Positions 1 through 11,336 of a DNA stretch of 24,076 nt are shown piece by piece (the stretch's first letter is position 1; each line of letters starts with the position of its first letter). The DNA lies in NCBI GenBank assembly GCA_030067055.1, contig JASJAL010000067.1, positions 1 to 24,076 on the forward strand, written 5' to 3'. The DNA is from Kiloniellales bacterium (GTDB taxonomy: Bacteria > Pseudomonadota > Alphaproteobacteria > Kiloniellales > JAKSBE01). A program made the position numbers and the translations under genes. The notes beneath the pieces are model-generated. The model searched no databases, was not told the DNA's origin, and was given only the letters and a program-made list of their open reading frames with translations.

Positions 1-32
1 TTTCCGGCGGCGGGTCGTCGCAAGGGAGCGCC

Positions 33-530
33 TCAGCGCAGCAGGTCGGCGAACTCGGCCAGCACGTCGCGGTACAGGGCCCGCTTGAAAGGGACGATCA
101 AGTCGGGCAGCCGATCGGCCGGCAGCCAGCGCCAGGACAGGAACTCGGGATCGGGCGTGGCGAGGTCGATATCGCTGTCCTCGCCCAGGAAACGCAGCGC
201 GAACCACTTCTGCTTCTGACCGCGATAGCGTCCCTTCCAGACCTTCGACACCAACTCGGGCGGCAGGTCATAGCTCAGCCAGTGGCGGCTTTCGGCCAGG
301 ATCTCGGCCTTGTTCGTGCCGATCTCCTCGGCCATCTCGCGCAGCGCCGCCTGGCGCGGCGTTTCGCCATCGTCGATGCCGCCTTGCGGCATCTGCCAGG
401 CTTCTTGGCGGGTATCGATGCGTTGCGCGACGAAGACTTGGCCGGCGGCGTTGAGCAGGAAGATGCCGACGCCCGGGCGGTAAGGCAGCGCAGCGTCGGG
501 CTGGTTCTCGGGCTCGTCGGAGGCGGTCAT
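33..530 (-). CDS. rppH: RNA pyrophosphohydrolase (Nudix), RppH/NudH
   Basis: 165 aa, the usual size for this family. It removes pyrophosphate from the 5' triphosphate end of mRNA, which triggers 5'-end-dependent decay in the cytoplasm. The Nudix box is complete: Gly50, Glu56, Arg64-Glu65, Glu68-Glu69 and Gly71 fit GX5EX7REUXEEXGU. The N-terminal YRPGVGIFLLN and the QMPQGGID stretch before the box are typical of RppH. The start is ATG at 530, 21 bases after the stop of the upstream deacetylase-fold gene, so it is probably the distal gene of the same run. Closely related diadenosine polyphosphate hydrolases share this motif, but the length and PQGG context favour RppH. Confidence 0.93.
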   Translation of the reverse strand: MTASDEPENQPDAALPYRPGVGIFLLNAAGQVFVAQRIDTRQEAWQMPQGGIDDGETPRQAALREMAEEIGTNKAEILAESRHWLSYDLPPELVSKVWKGRYRGQKQKWFALRFLGEDSDIDLATPDPEFLSWRWLPADRLPDLIVPFKRALYRDVLAEFADLLR

Positions 531-551
531 GCCGATGGCGCCGTCATGGGC

Positions 552-1613
552 TCAAGCCGGATCCGGCTGCGCGATCAGCGCGGAGACCGGGGCCAGCGCG
601 AAGCCGCGCTCGCCGAGGTCCCGCGCCCAGCGCGCCAGCTGCTCGACGGCCTGCGGATAGGGTCTGGCGATCGCGACCGCCTGACCGCGGGCCAGAGCCA
701 GGCCCTCGATTTCGGCGAGCCGCGCGCGGATCACCGCCTCGCTTGCCTGATTGTCGTCGAGCAGCCGGTCGTTGACCACCCAGGCGGCGCCCAGATCGGC
801 TGCCAGTTCTGGGGCCATGCTTTCCTGCGTGCTGCCGTTATCCAGGTAAACCAATCCCTTTGTCTTGAGGGCCCGCAGCAGGATCCGCATGTCCGGCTCG
901 GAAGCGGCGAAACGCGACCCGAGCGAGGCCGCGACACCGATGTAACTCGAACCGCGCCCGAGAATGTCGTTCAGCTTCTCGAGGTTCTCGCGATCGCCGG
1001 CCCCGGTCATCAGCGCCAAGGGACCGGGATCGCTGCGGGGAAAGTCGAGCGGCTCCATGGGCAGATCCAGCATGACCTCGTGACCGTCGACCCGGGCGAC
1101 GGCGATCCAGCGATTCAGGTCGCTGGCGTAGGGCGTGAAGGACAGGGTGACCGCCGCGGGCAGGCTCTGCACCGCCCGCTGGGTTGCCGCATCGTCCAGG
1201 CCGAGCCCCGTGATCACGATGGCGATGCGCGGCCTCGGATCCTTACGGTCGAAGGCCGCAGCGAAGCGACGCCAGTTTGGCGGCGACCTGCCGTCCGCTT
1301 GCCTTTGCAGGCGCTTTTTCAGCTCTTCCGGCGACGCTTCGGGTTCGGCCAGACGCGGCGGCACCGTTTCGGTCCCGACCGCGGATGCAGCTTCGTCCGC
1401 GCCTGGGGTCGGTGCCGGACTCGGCCCCACGGGCTCGGACGGCGGCGCCTCTTCGACCTGCTCTGCCAGGTCGCCGCCGCGGGCGTCCGGGTGAAGGTAG
1501 AAGATCCAGGCGAAGCCGGCGCCGACCACGGCAAAAAGCAGGAGCCAAGCGGCAACCAGCGCCAGAACGCCGCCTTTGCCGCTGGGCGAAGCGTCTTCCT
1601 GCGGCCGGGACAT
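552..1613 (-). CDS. Divergent polysaccharide deacetylase family protein (YibQ-like)
   Basis: 353 aa. A hydrophobic segment at about residues 14-36 anchors the N terminus. A Pro/Glu/Ala-rich linker to about residue 95 follows, then a NodB-like fold domain. Family signatures visible are ITGLGLD, the TLSFTPYA stretch, GHEVMLDLPMEP with DPGPLAL, and the strand ending YLDNGST. The family (PF04748, formerly DUF610) is thought to act in the periplasm, and its substrate is not established. It lies just downstream of ctpA, 35 bases away, and follows envC and ctpA as in many alphaproteobacteria, which suggests an envelope role. ATG start at 1613. The family assignment is firm; enzymatic activity is unproven. 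Confidence 0.88.
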   Translation of the reverse strand: MSRPQEDASPSGKGGVLALVAAWLLLFAVVGAGFAWIFYLHPDARGGDLAEQVEEAPPSEPVGPSPAPTPGADEAASAVGTETVPPRLAEPEASPEELKKRLQRQADGRSPPNWRRFAAAFDRKDPRPRIAIVITGLGLDDAATQRAVQSLPAAVTLSFTPYASDLNRWIAVARVDGHEVMLDLPMEPLDFPRSDPGPLALMTGAGDRENLEKLNDILGRGSSYIGVAASLGSRFAASEPDMRILLRALKTKGLVYLDNGSTQESMAPELAADLGAAWVVNDRLLDDNQASEAVIRARLAEIEGLALARGQAVAIARPYPQAVEQLARWARDLGERGFALAPVSALIAQPDPA

Positions 1614-1648
1614 CGGTCGTCTCGGCGGCCGTTACGGCCGCCGATTCC

Positions 1649-2950
1649 TCAGTTGACGACGCGTTCGCTGAACAGACGCAGGCCGCGCAGAAGGTCGATC
1701 GCGCGGGTCAGCTGATAGTCCAGCGGCCTTTCGTTCTCGCCGGCCCCGTCACTGCTCTCGTTCCGGCCTTCGCCGGCCTCCGGGCTCTCCTGGCCGTCGG
1801 GGTTGTCGAGGGCACCGCGAAGATCGGCCTCGCGACTGCGCCGGCGACTTTCGGTTTCTTCGATGCGCGCCTGATTGACCTCGATGTCCGGCTCGATGCC
1901 CTTGGCCTGGATCGAGCGGCCGGAGGGGGTGTAGTAGCGCGAGGTGGTCAGCCGCATGGCGCCGTGACCCGGCATCGGGATGATGGTCTGGACCGAGCCC
2001 TTTCCGAAGGAATCCGTGCCCAGGATGATCGCCCGCCGGTGATCCTGCAGGGCGCCGGCAACGATCTCCGAGGCCGAAGCCGAGCCGGAGTTGATCAGCA
2101 CCACGACCGGCAAGCCTTCGGCCAAGTCGCCGGGACGGGCGTTGAAGCGCTGCCCCTCTTCGGTGTCGCGACCGCGGGTCGAGACGATCTCGCCCTTGTC
2201 GAGGAAGGCATCGGAAACCGCGATCGCCTGGTCGAGCAGGCCGCCCGGGTTGTTGCGCAGATCTATCACGTAGCCGATCAGTTTGCTGCCCAGCTCCTTC
2301 TTGAACCCCTCGATCGCCTGCTCCAGGCCGGGCTTGGTCTGCTCGTTGAAGGTGGTGATCCGGACGTAGCCGACGTCGCCCTCGACCCGGCCGCGGACCG
2401 ACTGGATGGTGATGATGTCGCGGGTGATGGTGACGTCGAAGGCGTCGCGGCCTTCGCGGCGGATCGTCAGCACGATGTCGGTATTGACCGGTCCACGCAT
2501 CCTGTCGACCGCCTGCGGCAGGGTCAGGCCGAGGACGGCCTCGCCGTCCAGGTGCGTGATGTAGTCGCCGGCCTGGATCCCGGCCTCGAAAGCCGGGGTA
2601 TCGTCGATCGGCGAGACCACCTTGACGAGACCGTTCTCGTCGAGGGTCACCTCGATGCCCAGACCGCCGAACTCGCCGCGGGTCTGGACCTGCATGTCGC
2701 CGAAGCTCTTTTCGTCCAGGTAGCTGGAGTGCGGATCGAGCGAGGCGAGCATGCCGCGGATCGCCGACTCGATAAGGTCCTCGTCCGAGACCTCTTCGAC
2801 GTAGTCCGCGCGGACCCTTTCGAAGACGTCGCCGAAAAGCTTGAGTTGGCGGTAGGTTTCGGAACGGTCGGATTCGGCCCAAAGGGAGGCGGCCGGGGTG
2901 ATAACGAGCATCAGGACGGCGCCCAGCGCCGCAAATCGGAACTCACGCAT
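1649..2950 (-). CDS. ctpA: Carboxyl-terminal processing protease (S41 family), CtpA-like
   Basis: 433 aa. It has an N-terminal hydrophobic export segment (about residues 6-25), a helical N-terminal region, and a PDZ domain at about residues 90-165 (GGLGIEV, PAFEAGIQAGDYI). The S41 catalytic core carries RNNPGG, GSASASEIVAGAL and FGKGSVQ. The Ser/Lys dyad is Ser292 and Lys317, spaced 25 residues apart as in Prc/CtpA. The protein cleaves C-terminal tails of envelope proteins in the periplasm. The ATG at 2950 shares one base with the stop of the upstream EnvC-like gene (TAATG), implying translational coupling. The frame stays open upstream to 3094, but that extension overlaps EnvC and would hide the signal sequence. 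The C-terminal 70 residues are Glu/Arg-rich and variable. Confidence 0.93.
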   Translation of the reverse strand: MREFRFAALGAVLMLVITPAASLWAESDRSETYRQLKLFGDVFERVRADYVEEVSDEDLIESAIRGMLASLDPHSSYLDEKSFGDMQVQTRGEFGGLGIEVTLDENGLVKVVSPIDDTPAFEAGIQAGDYITHLDGEAVLGLTLPQAVDRMRGPVNTDIVLTIRREGRDAFDVTITRDIITIQSVRGRVEGDVGYVRITTFNEQTKPGLEQAIEGFKKELGSKLIGYVIDLRNNPGGLLDQAIAVSDAFLDKGEIVSTRGRDTEEGQRFNARPGDLAEGLPVVVLINSGSASASEIVAGALQDHRRAIILGTDSFGKGSVQTIIPMPGHGAMRLTTSRYYTPSGRSIQAKGIEPDIEVNQARIEETESRRRSREADLRGALDNPDGQESPEAGEGRNESSDGAGENERPLDYQLTRAIDLLRGLRLFSERVVN

Positions 2951-4251
2951 TAGCCTTGCACCTTGTCGTCGATGTTGGCGAGCCACGGAACCGGGTTGAT
3001 CGGCTGCCCGGTCCGTCGCAGTTCGTAGTAAAGCTCTGGCCTGCCGTTCTGCGGGCGTGCCATGACGCCGACCGGTTCCCCGGCAAGCACCCATTGGCCG
3101 ACCGCCGCGTTCAGGCGCTCGACCCCAGCCAGCAGGCTATGATACCGCCCGCCGTGTTCGATGATCAATAACTGGCCGTAGCCGCGAAACTCCCCGGAAT
3201 AGACGACCCGGCCGTCGTAGGGCGCGACGACCTGGGCGCCGGCCCGGGTCGAGACCATGATTCCCTTGGAGGTCGCGCCCGCGTTGCTCTCGGTGCGATC
3301 GCCGTAGCGCAGGGTCAGGCGGCCGCGCGCCGGCACCACCAGGCTTGCCGGGTCCGAGGGGAAGGGCCGGATGTCGAGCGGCTTGGCCAGCGCCGCAATG
3401 GTCGATTCCTCCGTCGCGTCGCCGGCTTCCTCTTCCTGCTGCTTGGCGGCTTGCTCGCGCGCCAGAGCCTCTTGCTCCAGGCGCTCGACCAGCCCGCGCA
3501 GGTTCTCGGCCTCGGCGGCGCGCTTGGCCGCGCGCTCGAGCGTTTCGTCCAGTTCGCGGCTGGCCTTCTGGTAGAATTCCTCTTTGCGCTTGGTCAGGGC
3601 CGCCAGGGATACGGTTTCGGCCTCCAGCTCGCGGGCGACCTTTTGCAGCTCCTCGCGGCGCAGCGCGATTTCGGATCGCAGGCTACGCAGCTCGTCGAGC
3701 TGGCTGCGCAGGACCTCGGCGCGCTCGTCGATCTTGGCCACCGCCACCTTCAGCAGCATGGCGCTGCGCACCGCGTCCAGCGGACGCCCCGGAATCGCGA
3801 ATGCCAACTCCGGCGGCTGCAGGGCGATCCTCTGCAGCGCGCTCAAGGTGCGGACCATCTGGCCGTGGCGGCTTTCCAAATCTCGCAGGTTCAGCGTTTC
3901 GTCGGCCTGCAGGCGGGCCAGGGTCGTCTCCACCGCCGAGAGCTGGTCCTCCAGGGTCTGGGCGCTGCGGCCCTTGCTGACCAGCGCCTTCTGCAGATCG
4001 CCGACCTCGGCCTCAAGAGAGTTCGCCCTCTCGCCCAGCGCCTTGGCGCGGTCGCGCTCTGCCTCCAGCTCTTGCTCGATCTGGCGCAAGCGCTCGCTCT
4101 CTTCGACGTCGTTTTGCTGGGCCGCGGCCGACCCGACGGTCAGCGCCATACCGGCCAGGATCAAGAACGCAAAGCCCGCCACGGCGCACAACGTCGGCCG
4201 CCGCCGCGGCCAAAGGCCGGAGGGAGACTCGAGGAAGGCGGGGCCGATCAA
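2950..4251 (-). CDS. EnvC-like murein hydrolase activator (LytM/M23 domain)
   Basis: 433 aa. A signal-type hydrophobic segment at about residues 22-44 ends in GSAAAQ. A long coiled coil (about 50-270, Glu/Arg/Leu-rich) follows, then a C-terminal LytM domain (about 305-425). The metal-site residues look degenerate: KGIMVST replaces the HxxxD strand, and ELYYELR replaces the HxH strand. This matches EnvC-type activators that switch on cell-wall amidases at the division site rather than cut peptidoglycan themselves. The open frame starts at TTG 4251, five bases after the gpmI stop. The N-terminal start is uncertain, but a start much further downstream would lose the signal peptide. It is coupled to ctpA through a one-base overlap. 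Confidence 0.87.
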   Translation of the reverse strand: MIGPAFLESPSGLWPRRRPTLCAVAGFAFLILAGMALTVGSAAAQQNDVEESERLRQIEQELEAERDRAKALGERANSLEAEVGDLQKALVSKGRSAQTLEDQLSAVETTLARLQADETLNLRDLESRHGQMVRTLSALQRIALQPPELAFAIPGRPLDAVRSAMLLKVAVAKIDERAEVLRSQLDELRSLRSEIALRREELQKVARELEAETVSLAALTKRKEEFYQKASRELDETLERAAKRAAEAENLRGLVERLEQEALAREQAAKQQEEEAGDATEESTIAALAKPLDIRPFPSDPASLVVPARGRLTLRYGDRTESNAGATSKGIMVSTRAGAQVVAPYDGRVVYSGEFRGYGQLLIIEHGGRYHSLLAGVERLNAAVGQWVLAGEPVGVMARPQNGRPELYYELRRTGQPINPVPWLANIDDKVQG

Positions 4252-4256
4252 GCCGA

Positions 4257-5816
4257 CTACTCCGCCGCCGCTTCCGCCGCCGGATCGCGTAGAAGGCTTC
4301 GACCGGTCATGGCTGCTGGAGCCGTCAGACCCATCAGTGCGAGGACGGTCGGGGCGATGTCGGCGAGACGCCCGTCGGCCAGCGCGGCGCTCGCGTCGCC
4401 CGCCGCTGCGGCCAGCAATATCGGAACCCTGTTCATGGTGTGGGCAGTGTGACGCTCACCGGTTTCCGAATCCTTCATACTTTCGGCGTTGCCGTGGTCG
4501 GCCGTGATCAAGAGGCAGCCGCCGGCGCGTTCGACCGCGTCGGCGAGCTCCCCGAGACAGGTGTCGACGGCTTCTACGGCCTGGATCGCCGCGTCCAGCT
4601 TCCCGGTATGGCCAACCATGTCGCCGTTCGCGTAGTTGACCACAATCAGGTCGAAACGCCCGGTCTCGATCGCCTCGGTCAGCGCCGTCGTGACCTCGAA
4701 TGCGGACATCTCGGGCTTGAGATCGTAGGTGGCAACCTTGGGCGAGGGGATCAAGATCCGCTCTTCGCCGTCGAAAACCGCTTCCCGGCCGCCGTTGAGG
4801 AAGAACGTCACGTGGGCGTACTTCTCGGTTTCGGCGATTCGCAGCTGCTTCAGGCCGGCCTTGGCCACGACTTCGCCCAGGGTGTCCTGGATGTCGAACG
4901 CGGGGAACAGGGTATCCAGCCAGCGATTGTGCGCCTCGGAGTACTCGACCAGGCCGGCCGCCGCGGCGAAGCGGACCTCCCGGCCCCGCTGGAATCCCTC
5001 GAAGTCGGGGTCGAGCAGGGCGGCCAGGATCTCTCGCGCCCGGTCGGCGCGGAAGTTGGCCATCAGCACGCCGTCGCCCTCGGCCATGCCCGGATAGCCG
5101 CCGACCACCGCCGGCTCGACGAACTCGTCGGTCACGTCCTTCGCGTAGCTGGCGTCGATCGCGGCCAGGGGATCGGCCGCCGCCACGCCCTCGCCCGAAA
5201 CCAGGGCGCGGTAGGCGCGTTCGACCCGGTCCCAGCGCTTGTCGCGGTCCATGGCGTAGTAGCGGCCGCTGACCGTGACGATCTCCGCGTCGGGGGCGGC
5301 CGCGATGAAGTCAGCCAGGTAGCCCCTGGCGCTGGACGGCGGCGTGTCGCGGCCGTCGAGGAAGGCGTGGACCTTCACCGGCAGGCCGGCCGCGGCCAGA
5401 ATCCGGCAGAGCGCCGCGATCTGGTCCTGGTGGGCATGCACGCCGCCGGGAGACATCAGGCCCATCACCTGGGCGGTCCCACCGGAGGCCTTGAGCTTCT
5501 CGATGAACCCGCGCAGCGCAGGATTGCTCTCGATCTCGCCGCTGCGGACCGCCTGGTCGATGCGCGGCAGGTCCTGCAGCACGATCCGGCCGGCGCCGAT
5601 GTTCATGTGGCCGACTTCGGAGTTGCCCATCTGCCCCTCGGGCAGGCCGACCTCGTGCTCCGAGGCGTCGATCAGGGCCTGCGGGCAGGCCGCGTAGAGC
5701 CGGTCCAGCGTCGGCGTCCGGGCCAGGCGGATCGCGTTGTCTTCGCTGGCGTCGCTGTGGCCCCAGCCGTCGAGAATACAGAGCACGACGGGGCGAGGTC
5801 TGGCATCAGGGATCAT
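4257..5816 (-). CDS. gpmI: 2,3-bisphosphoglycerate-independent phosphoglycerate mutase
   Basis: 519 aa, the normal length. It interconverts 3- and 2-phosphoglycerate in glycolysis and gluconeogenesis, using two Mn ions. Visible motifs are DGWGHSD near the N terminus, the nucleophile region GQMGNSEVGH with Ser66, HAFLDGRDTPP, YYAMDRDKRWDR, NYANGDMVGHTG and ITADHGNAE. These are the metal- and phosphate-binding blocks of the alkaline-phosphatase-like superfamily. ATG start at 5816. The upstream rlmH gene ends 57 bases away, and the EnvC-like gene begins five bases after the gpmI stop, so expression is probably as one operon. This order (rlmH-gpmI-envC-ctpA) is common in alphaproteobacteria. Confidence 0.96.
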   Translation of the reverse strand: MIPDARPRPVVLCILDGWGHSDASEDNAIRLARTPTLDRLYAACPQALIDASEHEVGLPEGQMGNSEVGHMNIGAGRIVLQDLPRIDQAVRSGEIESNPALRGFIEKLKASGGTAQVMGLMSPGGVHAHQDQIAALCRILAAAGLPVKVHAFLDGRDTPPSSARGYLADFIAAAPDAEIVTVSGRYYAMDRDKRWDRVERAYRALVSGEGVAAADPLAAIDASYAKDVTDEFVEPAVVGGYPGMAEGDGVLMANFRADRAREILAALLDPDFEGFQRGREVRFAAAAGLVEYSEAHNRWLDTLFPAFDIQDTLGEVVAKAGLKQLRIAETEKYAHVTFFLNGGREAVFDGEERILIPSPKVATYDLKPEMSAFEVTTALTEAIETGRFDLIVVNYANGDMVGHTGKLDAAIQAVEAVDTCLGELADAVERAGGCLLITADHGNAESMKDSETGERHTAHTMNRVPILLAAAAGDASAALADGRLADIAPTVLALMGLTAPAAMTGRSLLRDPAAEAAAE

Positions 5817-5873
5817 CTAGGTCCTACGCTTTGGGCTGTATATAGGCGATCTTTGCGCCGTGGGACAGCCTCT

Positions 5874-6332
5874 TCAGGCCCGGTGATAGGGGTGACCGGC
5901 AAGGATCGATTGCGCGCGATATAGCTGTTCGGCCAGCATCACCCTGACAAGAAGATGTGGCCAAGTCATGGCACCAAAGGCGAGGGATCGCTCGGCGGCC
6001 GCCCGCACCTCGTCGGAAAGCCCCTCGGCGCCGCCGATCACGAAGGCGAGATCGCCGGTCCCGGCGTCCCGATAGTCCTGGATCAGACGGGCAAATCCTT
6101 CGCTGGTGAGGGACTTGCCGCGGCCGTCCAGCGCAAGGATCACGGCCTGCTTGGGCAGGGTTTGCAGCAGAAGCTCGCCCTCCCGGCGCATCAGCGCGTC
6201 CGGCGGCATCCGGCGTTTTTCCTCGACTTCCTTGACTTCGTGCGGCCAAGTCAGGCGGCGCAGGTACTCGAAGAGAAGATCCTGCATCGGGCCGCCCCGC
6301 AGGCGTCCGACTGCGGCGATGGTGATCCGCAT
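5874..6332 (-). CDS. rlmH: 23S rRNA pseudouridine(1915) N3-methyltransferase
   Basis: 152 aa SPOUT-class methyltransferase that modifies pseudouridine 1915 in helix 69 of 23S rRNA on assembled 70S ribosomes. Visible family blocks are MRITIAAVG at the start, LALDGRGKSLTSEGFA, FVIGGAEGLS (the SAM-binding knot) and the C-terminal TWPHLLVRVMLAEQLYRA stretch ending in GHPYHRA. The first codons are GTG ATG. I place the start at the ATG (6332) because family members begin MRI/MKI; GTG at 6335 would add one Met. The gene lies 63 bases after rsfS, another ribosome factor, as in many bacteria. Confidence 0.95.
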   Translation of the reverse strand: MRITIAAVGRLRGGPMQDLLFEYLRRLTWPHEVKEVEEKRRMPPDALMRREGELLLQTLPKQAVILALDGRGKSLTSEGFARLIQDYRDAGTGDLAFVIGGAEGLSDEVRAAAERSLAFGAMTWPHLLVRVMLAEQLYRAQSILAGHPYHRA

Positions 6333-6395
6333 CACGTCATTCCGGCCCCGGTTTCCGCGCCCGAATCCGCGGCACGCGACCGGGAGCGGCCGTGC

Positions 6396-6821
6396 TCAGA
6401 GGCCGGCGCTGCTGCGCTCGGGCTCCGGCAGGTCCATGCCCCACATCTTCTCGAGGTTGTAGAAGGACCGCACCTCGGGCCGGAAAAGGTGGACGATCAC
6501 GTCCCCGCCGTCGATCAGGACCCAGTCGCAGCGCTCCGCGCCTTCGATCGAGGGCGCTTTGCCTCCGGCACGCTTCAGCTTCTCGCGGAGGTGCTCGGCC
6601 ATGGCGCCGACGTGACGTTGCGAGCGGCCGCTCGCAATGACCATGAAATCCGCAAAGCTGGTTTTGCCGGAGAGGTCGATGACGACAATGTCTTCGGCCT
6701 TGTCGTCTTCGAGAGAGGTTTTGACGACGCCGAGTAGGCCGTCGCCAGAAAGCGACCCGTCTTTAAGCCCTCGGGTCTCCAAGGCTTCGCTCGTGACTAT
6801 GACCGCAGTCTCCCTTCCCAT
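6396..6821 (-). CDS. rsfS: Ribosome silencing factor RsfS (Iojap/RsfA family)
   Basis: 141 aa. It binds ribosomal protein L14 on the large subunit and blocks subunit joining in slow growth or starvation. The Iojap domain spans about residues 25-130. Recognisable blocks are KAEDIVVIDLSGKTSFADFM, VIASGRSQRHV, CDWVLIDGGDVIVHLF and RSFYNLEKMW. ATG at 6821 lies immediately next to the TGA of nadD (6822-6824) with no gap, so translation is probably coupled. The nadD-rsfS-rlmH order is classical. Confidence 0.95.
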   Translation of the reverse strand: MGRETAVIVTSEALETRGLKDGSLSGDGLLGVVKTSLEDDKAEDIVVIDLSGKTSFADFMVIASGRSQRHVGAMAEHLREKLKRAGGKAPSIEGAERCDWVLIDGGDVIVHLFRPEVRSFYNLEKMWGMDLPEPERSSAGL

Positions 6822-7490
6822 TCATCGCCACAGGCCCGCGGACCGCGTGATCCGCAACGCCCTTATGCGGGTCGCCGACTGGGGTGATAAGTGACCGTGA
6901 AGAAACACCCAGGCCGGCGGCTCCATCCCCGGCAGGCGGTGGGCTGCGCGTTCCGGCTTTCGCCACCTTGAAAAGCGCCGCGCCGCCACGCCGGCAAGCG
7001 CCCCTAAAGCATAGGAGGGGCGATCCAGGATCGCAACGGGGAGTAAATGAAATATTTGCAACCAGTCTTTCCAAGCCGGAATTTGCTGAAGATTGTCGGC
7101 ACCCATCATCCAAACGAAGGAAATCCTTGGTAATCGGCAGGTCAAGACACGCAGAGTCTCGGCCGTATACTGTGTCCCCAGGGCCGATTCCAGTGCCGTT
7201 ACCCGGATTCGGGGATGGCTGGCGACTCGGCGGGCCGAATCGAGCCGCTGCACCAATCCAGCCATGCCTTCCGCGGGTTTCAAGGGATTCTGGGGCGAGA
7301 CCAGCCACCAGACCTCGTCCAAGCCCAGGCGTTTCAGAGCCTCCAGGCTGATCATCCGGTGGCCGTCGTGGGCGGGGTTGAAGGAGCCGCCCAGGAGGCC
7401 GACCTTGAGGCCCGGCGGCGGCAGGAAGCCGTCCAGGGCCCCGGCCAGGTCTCGCGTCGGGATATATCTACCCTGAGTCGCTTTAGCCAT
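6822..7490 (-). CDS. nadD: Nicotinate-nucleotide adenylyltransferase
   Basis: 222 aa. It transfers AMP from ATP to nicotinate mononucleotide, giving deamido-NAD in NAD synthesis. The nucleotidyltransferase signature GGSFNPAHDGH sits near residues 34-44 and provides the HxGH site. The second signature near the C terminus, SPQSATRIRA, corresponds to the usual ISSTxIR block. WWLVSPQNPLK and FVWMMGADNLQQIPAWKDW are further family blocks. ATG start at 7490. A gap of about 125 bases separates it from proA, so it may have its own promoter, but I see no convincing hexamers there. Confidence 0.95.
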   Translation of the reverse strand: MAKATQGRYIPTRDLAGALDGFLPPPGLKVGLLGGSFNPAHDGHRMISLEALKRLGLDEVWWLVSPQNPLKPAEGMAGLVQRLDSARRVASHPRIRVTALESALGTQYTAETLRVLTCRLPRISFVWMMGADNLQQIPAWKDWLQIFHLLPVAILDRPSYALGALAGVAARRFSRWRKPERAAHRLPGMEPPAWVFLHGHLSPQSATRIRALRITRSAGLWR

Positions 7491-7519
7491 CGCCAGATCG
7501 CTTTATGCGCGAACGAGAT

Positions 7520-7609
7520 TCAGGAGTCGCTGCGAATCGGCGAGAAACGGTCGTGGCACGGCAGGCCGTCATCGATTCCGAGCCAAGGCTGCCGCCGCAC
7601 CTCGGCCAT
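7520..7609 (-). CDS. Possible 29-residue small ORF between proA and nadD
   Basis: An ATG at 7609 lies five bases after the proA stop, and the frame runs 29 codons to TGA at 7520. Codons mostly end in G or C, as in the neighbouring genes. The product begins MAEVRRQPWLGIDDG and contains one Cys. No Shine-Dalgarno sequence is visible, so it would depend on reinitiation after ProA. I do not recognise it. In DNA this GC-rich a short open frame easily arises by chance, so this is only a candidate. Confidence 0.15.
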   Translation of the reverse strand: MAEVRRQPWLGIDDGLPCHDRFSPIRSDS

Positions 7610-7614
7610 GGCGC

Positions 7615-8894
7615 TCAGGGCCGGGTCTGGCCACCACCGCGGACCAGGTACTTGTAGCTGGTCAGCTGTTCCAGGCCGACCGGGCCGCGGGCGTGCAGCT
7701 TGCCGGTCGCGATGCCGATCTCCGCGCCCATGCCGAACTCGCCGCCGTCCGCGTACTGGGTCGAGGCGTTTTGCAGCAGGATCGCCGAATCGACCTCGGC
7801 GAAAAAGCGCGCGACCGCCGCCTCGTCCTCGGTGACGATGGCCTCGGTGTGGTGGGAGCCGTGGCGCGCGATGTGATCGATCGCGCCGCCGACACCGTCG
7901 ACCACCTTCACCGACAGGATCGGCGCCAAGTACTCGGTGTCCCAGTCGACAGGTGTGGCCGGCACCGCACGGGGCTCCTGGGCGCAGACCGCCTCGTCGC
8001 CGCGGATCTCACACCCCCCGGCGATCAGGTCGTCGAGGATCGGCGCGAGGTGCGTCTCCGCCGCCCGGCGGTCGATCAGCAGGGTCTCGGTGGCGCCGCA
8101 AATGCCGGTCCGGCGCAGCTTGGCGTTGACCGCGATGCGGCGCGCCATCTCGAGTTCCGCCGCACCGTCGATATAGGTGTGGCAGAGCCCTTCCAGATGG
8201 GCCAGAACCGGGACCCGGCTTTCCTGCTGGACCCGCTCGATCAGGCCTTTGCCGCCCCGTGGCACCACGATGTCCAGGTAATCGCTCATGCCCAGCAGGA
8301 TGCCGACGGCGGCCCGGTCGCTGGTCGGCACCCGCTGGATCGCCGCCGCGGGCAGGCCGGCTTCGGCCAGGCCGCGCTGCAGTCCGTCCAGGATCGCCGA
8401 GGCGGAATGGAAGGATTCCGAGCCGCCGCGCAGGATCGCCGCGTTGCCGGATTTGAGGCAGAGGCCGCCGGCGTCCGCGGTCACGTTGGGCCGGCTCTCG
8501 TAGATGATGCCGACCACGCCCAGCGGCACGGCGACCCGGGCGATCTTCAGGCCATTGGGCCGCTCCCACTCGGCCAGGGTCCGGCCGACGGGATCGGGCA
8601 GGCGGGCGATGTCCTCCAGCCCCTTGGCCATGGCCTCGATCCGTTCGGGAGTCAGCTCCAGCCTGTCGAGCAATGCCGGGGTCAGGCCCTTGTCGCGGCC
8701 GGCCGCCATGTCGCGGGCGTTGGCCTCCAGAATCGAAGCGCTTTCGCTCCGCAACGCTGCCGCGGCGGCTTCCAACGCGGCGTTCTTGGCCGCCGTGGTC
8801 GCGATCGCCAGCCGCGCGGCCGCAGCCTTGGCGGCGGCGCCGATCGCCTCCATCTCGCTCTGCAGGTCCTCGCGCAGGACCGCGGCTTCGGCGT

Positions 8895-8898
<4 letters not shown>
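7615..8898 (-). CDS. proA: Glutamate-5-semialdehyde dehydrogenase (gamma-glutamyl phosphate reductase)
   Basis: 427 aa, the normal length. It reduces gamma-glutamyl phosphate with NADPH to glutamate-5-semialdehyde, the second step of proline synthesis. It has the aldehyde dehydrogenase fold, with catalytic Cys267 in [13 protein letters not shown]. Other family blocks are [38 protein letters not shown] and the C-terminal [17 protein letters not shown]. The N-terminal 60 residues are Ala-rich helix. ATG at 8898 overlaps the proB stop by four bases (ATGA), so the two steps are translationally coupled. Confidence 0.97.
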
Positions 8899-11221
<2,323 letters not shown>

Positions 11222-11302
11222 CTAGGGCGACGGGAAGGGCGCCGGGCGGCGGGAGTCCTGCCTCGCCGGCGCCGTCGTCAGCCTCGAAATCCCTGCATTC
11301 AT
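11222..11302 (-). CDS. Possible 26-residue leader peptide upstream of obgE-proBA
   Basis: An ATG about 30 bases inside the predicted leader transcript opens a 26-codon frame ending RPAPFPSP. Four of the last seven codons are proline (CCG, CCC, CCG, CCC), and the TAG stop lies 31 bases before the terminator stem. The operon encodes proline synthesis enzymes, so a translated proline-sensing leader is conceivable. GC-rich sequence produces many CCN codons by chance, no strong Shine-Dalgarno precedes the ATG, and no strong antiterminator is evident. Low confidence. Confidence 0.2.
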   Translation of the reverse strand: MNAGISRLTTAPARQDSRRPAPFPSP

Positions 11303-11336
11303 CCCGGAAACCCGCCCTTTCTGCCGGAGCCGCGGC

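Noticed and set aside
1277..2953. Long plus-strand open frames opposite ctpA and other genes (also 4440-5924, 10055-11455, 13979-15454)
   Set aside because: These mirror well-recognised minus-strand genes; their products are Arg/Gly/Asp-rich and match no family, as expected for antisense frames in high-GC DNA.
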